A DNA stretch of 17,647 nucleotides from Gammaproteobacteria bacterium UBA2168 (GTDB lineage: Bacteria > Pseudomonadota > Gammaproteobacteria > Pseudomonadales > Azotimanducaceae). The notes beneath the pieces were generated by a model that searched no databases, was not told the origin of the DNA, and worked only from the letters and a program-made list of their open reading frames with translations. The DNA is taken from positions 1-17,647 of the forward strand of contig DCWG01000151.1 in the NCBI GenBank assembly GCA_002327525.1. Direction: 5' to 3'. A program made the position numbers and the translations under genes. This document shows, piece after piece, positions 13,900 through 17,647 of the stretch. Positions within the stretch are counted from its first letter, which is position 1. Each line of letters opens with the position of its first letter.

Positions 13900-15717
13900 C
13901 TAGCCGGTCCCGCTTCGTCTGAACAGCATCTTCAGCCAGGTCGAGAGCTTGATGAACGGGACGAGCAGCGGGAGCACCTTGAGCAGCTTCTCGATCTCCC
14001 AGTCGACCAGCGCGGCATCCAGGCGGGAGTAGAATGCGTGAAATAGCGCCTTGGCGCGGTCTGAGGATCGATCCACGTTGTCGATAGTCATCGAGAACAT
14101 GAGGTAGATGACGACCAGGTTAATTTTGTAGTTGTTGATGAACGCCCGGTAGCTGTAGCCGGTCACGCCGTGCTCCGTCAACTTGTCGTGGTACAGCTTG
14201 AGTAGATCCTGTTCGGTCTCCCTGCGGTCTTCGATGGTGATGCTCTGGGTCATCCAGCGTGCGATGTCGTTCACGGGATCGCCCTTGCCGGCGAGCTGCC
14301 AGTCCAGAACGCAGAACTCGCCGCCGTCCGGTGTGGGCTGGATGATGTTATCGGAGCGCAGATCGCCGTGTGTCAGCGAAAAGGGAAAGGGCGGTGCCGG
14401 CTCCAGCTTGAAGAGGGCGGGCAGCAGGTGGATCAGACGCTTCATCTCCGGATAGGAGTCGAATCTGCCGGTCGTTTCCACGTCGGCGATACTCTCGCGC
14501 ATGCGCGTGAGCCCTTCGTCCATCGACATTTCGTTGATGATCCATTTGGCCCAGTCGTAGGTGTCCAGTTTGTCGTCGTTCCACCATTTGGCGTGCAGCC
14601 GGGCGATGTTCTCAATCACCTCGCGGGAAGTCTCCCGGTCGGTGCCCCGCACCTGATCGCTCGGCACGCCGGGCGCCATGTCCTCCAGCAACATGACAAA
14701 ATACTGGGTCTCTTCGTCGAGGCTTGCAAAGTAGCAGGCGGGGACTCTGACTCCGGCATCGGCGCCGATGTCCCGGTAGAAGCCAATCTCTCTCCTGTAC
14801 AGATTCTGGTCCCGCGCCATCTGCCGCGTATCCGGTCGTGCGGCCGCGAATTTGGCGATGAGCCGCTGCGGTGCGTTGGGTGCGGGCCCCGCGTATTGCA
14901 GAGTCACTCTCACCAGCTGCCCCATGAACCCCTCACCCTGTCCGATGACCTCCGGTGTGAATCCGCTGATCGTGGCACCGTCGAGGTAGGGCGACATGAC
15001 GGCTTGCAGCCAGGCGGCCGTCAGATCTTCGCTGCGCTTTGGCAGGGTGGGCGGAGGTGTGGTTGCCCAGTCCGGGCGTAACGGATCGGCCCTCGGGTCT
15101 TCCGGGAGGTGTTCGTGGAAATTCAGCGTGGTGATCTCCGGTCGGTCGTCGTCCCCCTGAAAGGCGATTTCGGTGACGGCGGAGTTGTGCATGAGGTATT
15201 GGTACCCGAAAGCCGGCGTGGTATCCATCAGCCGGGCGAGCAGGTGGGCGATGGCGGTGCCGTGGCTCACGAAAATGATGTTCTCGCCGGGATGCTGGGC
15301 CCTGATCTCTTCCAGCGCGCTGGCCATGCGGTCGGCGAGCTGGTTGGGAGACTCGCCATTGTGCCCGTTGAAGTCGTCGTCTCTGATGGAAAGATCGGCG
15401 AAACGAACATCAGCCAGGTTCTGGTAGGTGATGCCCTCCCAGTCGCCGAGAAATCCCTCCACGAGATCGTCGTGGGTGTCTAGCGGTAGTCCGAGCGACT
15501 CCGCGATGTACTCGCCTGTGTGGTGCGCCCGGGACAGCGGGCTGGTATAGACGCGATGGTACTTCGTGTCCCAGCCGCGCAGCATGGCAGCCGTGACCTG
15601 TGCCTGACGTCTGCCCCGGTCGTTCAGGGGAGACTCGGACTGGCCGTGGGCGATCTGCTCCATGTTGCCCACGGTCTCGCCATGCCTTACGAAGAGGAAG
15701 TGCTGTTTCTCTGACAT
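13900..15717 (-). CDS. Histidine phosphatase fused to an EcK/APH-like small-molecule kinase
   Basis: Predicted 605 residues in two domains. Residues 1-205 are a histidine phosphatase: FVRHGET with R11, H12; R63 in SPLSRAHHT; E87 in VEGFLGDWEG; H152 in VSHGTAIAHLL, all four catalytic positions present. After a Pro-rich linker (TTPPPTLP, 219-226) comes a complete aminoglycoside-phosphotransferase/ecdysteroid-kinase-like domain: RSEDLTAAWL (a usual N-terminus of such kinases), GQGEGFMGQLVRVTL near 259-273, K289 in LIAKF, Brenner motif HGDLRSDN at 450-457, and metal site D472 in VLDWQLAGKGD. A hydrophobic amphipathic tail (578-600) may touch membranes. Start 15717 is chosen because phosphatase similarity begins there; the frame is open to 15969. 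Such kinases phosphorylate hydroxyls of lipophilic molecules; a phosphatase on the same chain suggests a reversible switch or coupled turnover. Substrate unknown. Confidence 0.85.
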   Translation of the reverse strand: MSEKQHFLFVRHGETVGNMEQIAHGQSESPLNDRGRRQAQVTAAMLRGWDTKYHRVYTSPLSRAHHTGEYIAESLGLPLDTHDDLVEGFLGDWEGITYQNLADVRFADLSIRDDDFNGHNGESPNQLADRMASALEEIRAQHPGENIIFVSHGTAIAHLLARLMDTTPAFGYQYLMHNSAVTEIAFQGDDDRPEITTLNFHEHLPEDPRADPLRPDWATTPPPTLPKRSEDLTAAWLQAVMSPYLDGATISGFTPEVIGQGEGFMGQLVRVTLQYAGPAPNAPQRLIAKFAAARPDTRQMARDQNLYRREIGFYRDIGADAGVRVPACYFASLDEETQYFVMLLEDMAPGVPSDQVRGTDRETSREVIENIARLHAKWWNDDKLDTYDWAKWIINEMSMDEGLTRMRESIADVETTGRFDSYPEMKRLIHLLPALFKLEPAPPFPFSLTHGDLRSDNIIQPTPDGGEFCVLDWQLAGKGDPVNDIARWMTQSITIEDRRETEQDLLKLYHDKLTEHGVTGYSYRAFINNYKINLVVIYLMFSMTIDNVDRSSDRAKALFHAFYSRLDAALVDWEIEKLLKVLPLLVPFIKLSTWLKMLFRRSGTG

Positions 15718-15737
15718 CCTGGTCTGGTGGTTCCCGA

Positions 15738-15830
15738 TCAGAGGAGGAATATGCCACAGATCGAATTCGGAGTGGTGACAGCTCAGTTCAATCACCGGAA
15801 AACATTTCAGCATACGCGCAGACCGGCTAT
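15738..15830 (+). pseudogene. Strong orphan ribosome-binding site and LLM-like N-terminal stub
   Basis: TCAGAGGAGGAA (15738-15749) precedes ATG 15751, whose first codons read MPQIEFGVVTAQFNH, like the first strand of luciferase-like oxidoreductases. The similarity then vanishes and the frame continues as a shadow of the downstream hydrolase gene. It looks like a gene start left behind after a deletion between 15795 and 15860. The LLM resemblance rests on about 12 residues, so it is tentative. Confidence 0.35.
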
Positions 15831-15859
15831 TCTCGCGGCACTCTCGCAATGGGATCGAC

Positions 15860-17005
15860 ATGAAACTGATCAAGGCAGTGGCCATCACCTTCGCCGTGCT
15901 GTTCGTCCTCGCGGTGGGGCTGTATTTTTCGGGGTATGGCGGACAGTTGGCGATGTGGGCCTTCCTCACCTACAACGCTCCGTCCGGCGATTTCGACCCG
16001 GCCGATGCGGTGGTGCCGCCCGACTACGCGGATCGTGCCAACTGGGCTGCGCTGCCGGACGAGGACGATCCTGCGGATCTCGTGCCCGAAGGTGTGGCAC
16101 CCGGCCTGGGGCCACGGGAAGTGGACGCCTTCTTCATCCACCCCACCGGTTATCTGCGATCAGGGGGTTGGACGTCGCCGATGGACCCGGAAACCGGCAC
16201 GGAGGAGAACACGCGCTGGATGATGGCCAACCAGGCGAGCGCCTTCAACGGTTGCTGCAACGTCTACGCGCCGCGCTATCGTGAAGCCACCATCTTCTCC
16301 TACTTCGGCGACGATGGGCGCCGCTCGCAGGTGCTCGGCTTCGCCTACCAGGACGTGAAACGGGCATTCGAGCACTTTCTCGGCAACCATAGTGATGGCC
16401 GGCCGTTCGTCATCGCCAGTCACAGCCAGGGTACGCATCATGCGCTCCGTCTGCTCGCCGAGGTCATAGATCCCGGTGAGCTGTACGAGCGGATGGTGGC
16501 CGCGTACCTGATCGGAGGAGTGATCATGCCGGTGTCGCCATCGTGGTTTGCGTCGATGTCGCGGGTAAGGCCCTGCCAGGCGGCGGACGATCTGCACTGT
16601 GTCGTGCACTGGGACACCATGCCGCAAGGCACGGAGCCCATGGAGCGCGCCGAACCGAGCCTCTGCACCAATCCGCTCACCTGGCGGGTCGATGAGGAAC
16701 TGGCAGCAGCTGAGCTGAACGAGGGCGCCGTGGTGCCGGAAGGGCAGTACAACGTGGCCTTCGGCCGGGGTGAAGATGCGCCGACCGGGCAGCTTTTCGA
16801 GCGGCTGACGACACCCGTGCCGGGCCAGACGTGGGCTCGGTGCCGGGACGGCTCGTTGTTTGCGCGCAATCAAGCAGGCACGGGTTTCGCGGCCATGGGC
16901 TCGGATCAGATGGGCACCTACCACGGCCTCGACTACGCGCTGTTCTATATGAACATCCGCAACAACGCCTTGCTCCGGACGGCTCGTTACCTGGATTCCC
17001 GCTAG
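15860..17005 (+). CDS. DUF3089 alpha/beta hydrolase, membrane-anchored
   Basis: A 381-residue protein. Residues 5-24 are a hydrophobic segment after MKLIK, a signal anchor placing the enzyme on the periplasmic side. The mature part matches the DUF3089 lipase-like family: VDAFFIHPTGYL near 88-99, WTSPMD, NVYAPRYREAT near 134-144, the nucleophile elbow IASHSQG with Ser189, and C-terminal GTYHGLDYALFYMNIRNN with His355 as probable catalytic His. It presumably hydrolyses a lipid or other ester; no substrate is known from context. The ribosome-binding site is weak (GGGAT). The gene is divergent from the phosphatase-kinase gene and lies after an orphan start signal. It ends convergent with the MaoC gene, with the repeat array in between. 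Confidence 0.82.
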   Translation: MKLIKAVAITFAVLFVLAVGLYFSGYGGQLAMWAFLTYNAPSGDFDPADAVVPPDYADRANWAALPDEDDPADLVPEGVAPGLGPREVDAFFIHPTGYLRSGGWTSPMDPETGTEENTRWMMANQASAFNGCCNVYAPRYREATIFSYFGDDGRRSQVLGFAYQDVKRAFEHFLGNHSDGRPFVIASHSQGTHHALRLLAEVIDPGELYERMVAAYLIGGVIMPVSPSWFASMSRVRPCQAADDLHCVVHWDTMPQGTEPMERAEPSLCTNPLTWRVDEELAAAELNEGAVVPEGQYNVAFGRGEDAPTGQLFERLTTPVPGQTWARCRDGSLFARNQAGTGFAAMGSDQMGTYHGLDYALFYMNIRNNALLRTARYLDSR

Positions 17006-17160
17006 CCCGGATATTGCACGAGGACGCCCGTTCTCGGCGGTATCCTTGTACAGGAAACCGACGGCGCTGCTGCCGCTGTGTGCTTCGCGCAGGGGGTTCA
17101 GCGACACTGGGGTGCGCTTCCCCGTGCCACCCCCCTCAATTATGCGTGAAACATGATGGA

Positions 17161-17369
17161 AGGTACTAAATGGCGCAAATGTACCTGTCCCCTTTGTTCT
17201 AAAGGCACTAAATGGCGTAAATGTACCTGTCCCCTTGGTTCTTAAAGGTACTAAATGGCGTAAATGTACCTGTCCCCTTGGTTCTAAAGGCACTAGATGG
17301 CGCAAATGTACCTTTCCCTTTTGTTCTTAAAGGCACTAAATGGCGTTAATGTACCTGTCCCCTTTATTC
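17161..17369. repeat. Five tandem 42/43-bp hairpin repeats between convergent genes
   Basis: Units start at 17161, 17203, 17246, 17288 and 17331, each beginning AGG(T/C)ACTA(A/G)ATGGCG and containing AATGTACCT followed by a pyrimidine run and TTCT(T)AA. Lengths are 42, 43, 42, 43 and a partial. Within a unit AGGTAC and GTACCT form an inverted pair around 14 bases, and CCTT(T) with (A)AAGG forms a second pair across the junction (for example 17191-17205). The array lies downstream of two converging genes, a usual place for REP/BIME-type elements, and its GTACCTGTCCCC motif recalls repeats linked to REP-associated tyrosine transposases. No transposase is in the window. The preceding 17006-17160 holds no gene I can support. 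Confidence 0.85.
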
Positions 17370-17425
17370 GATGGCGTCGGATCCGGCCTCGACGACAGGC
17401 ATGTGACCGAGTGATCCCATTGTTG

Positions 17426-17647
17426 TCAACCACCTTGTCTTTGTGGTAGTTCGACGGTCAGTTTACCCACGCTGGTTTCCTCATCACGGTGCGTCACAGT
17501 CTGGATCTTCAAGTCAACGAGGCCCCTGTCGTCTTCCAGCCTCTTGTCCACCACCTCGCCGTGCAGGCGGATGAGATCACCCTGCCAGTGAAAACCTCGG
17601 AAGTCGATCTTCATGGCGCGGAAGCGTCCGTGGTCACCCATCCAGTT
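17426..17647 (-). CDS. MaoC-like acyl-CoA hydratase, C-terminal 73 residues
   Basis: The frame enters from the right edge as NWMGDHGRFRAMK and ends at TGA (17428-17426). It carries the last strands of a hotdog domain: HWQGDLIRLHGEVVDKRLED, then GLVDLKIQTVTHRDEE. It aligns with the C-terminus of the MaoC protein encoded at 7236-8378 (DWMGDDG, then GDTLFLNGRIVGKSIED), so the window carries two related hydratases. Its transcript would read into the repeat array, which would then lie in its 3' untranslated region. Start, N-terminal domain and active site are outside the window. Confidence 0.75.
   Translation of the reverse strand, partial: NWMGDHGRFRAMKIDFRGFHWQGDLIRLHGEVVDKRLEDDRGLVDLKIQTVTHRDEETSVGKLTVELPQRQGG

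Noticed and set aside
15718..15969. 84-residue N-terminal extension of the phosphatase-kinase protein
   Set aside because: Phosphatase similarity begins at the ATG at 15717; the extension overlaps the divergent DUF3089 start and has no domain-like sequence.
16160..17305. Long minus-strand frame through the repeats and opposite the DUF3089 gene
   Set aside because: The repeat units alternate 42 and 43 bases, which breaks any coding frame, and the rest is antisense to a well-supported hydrolase. The 17006-17160 part was checked for a gene tail and not recognised.
17161..17369. CRISPR array
   Set aside because: Units are directly adjacent with no unique spacers, and no cas gene is near.

Overview
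The window looks like a chromosomal stretch of a GC-rich proteobacterium, most likely a gammaproteobacterium. This rests on a PHA synthase that reads like the class II (Pseudomonas-type) family, directly followed by a Pseudomonas-type intracellular PHA depolymerase, and on a perfect FNR/Anr box. The rest is dominated by acyl-CoA and lipid or terpenoid/steroid-type catabolic enzymes. No rRNA, tRNA, CRISPR or intact transposase is visible.

Layout: (a) 1-861, minus strand: the first 19 codons of a crotonase-like gene preceded by an SDR dehydrogenase. (b) 1032-3520, plus strand: phaC then phaZ, a compact storage-polymer synthesis and mobilisation pair. (c) 3576-4805, minus: an acyl-CoA dehydrogenase. 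(d) 4996-5709, plus: a dead thiolase (amber codon 33, C-terminal half lost). (e) 5873-7084, minus: an acyl-CoA dehydrogenase/HsaA-like flavoprotein. (f) 7236-8378, plus: a two-domain MaoC hydratase. (g) 8453-9514, minus: a luciferase-like (LLM) oxidoreductase. (h) 9698-11941, minus: a gluconate-2-dehydrogenase-like pair, a small subunit-3 protein and a GMC flavoprotein with a cysteine cluster. (i) 12023-12534: a more AT-rich gap with a perfect FNR-type palindrome in front of a truncated cytochrome b561. (j) 12535-13697, minus: a second LLM oxidoreductase behind a small, apparently frameshifted gene with a sigma70-like promoter. (k) 13900-15717, minus: a histidine phosphatase fused to an EcK/APH-like kinase. 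(l) 15860-17005, plus: a membrane-anchored DUF3089 alpha/beta hydrolase. (m) 17161-17369: five tandem 42/43-bp repeats with an 85-bp dimer periodicity. (n) 17426 to the end, minus: the C-terminus of a second MaoC-type hydratase.

Together the genes suggest degradation of a hydrophobic substrate by CoA-thioester chemistry (dehydrogenation, hydration, 3-hydroxyacyl oxidation, thiolysis) with flavin oxidoreductases for side-chain or ring oxidation, beside storage of surplus carbon as PHA. The actual substrate cannot be read from the sequence. A second theme is decay: a nonsense-plus-truncated thiolase, a truncated cytochrome, a frameshifted small gene and two strong ribosome-binding sites that lead nowhere. 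The most unusual items are the phosphatase-kinase fusion, the dimeric repeat array whose variants stay pairable only in minus-strand RNA, and the FNR box that seems to have lost its gene.
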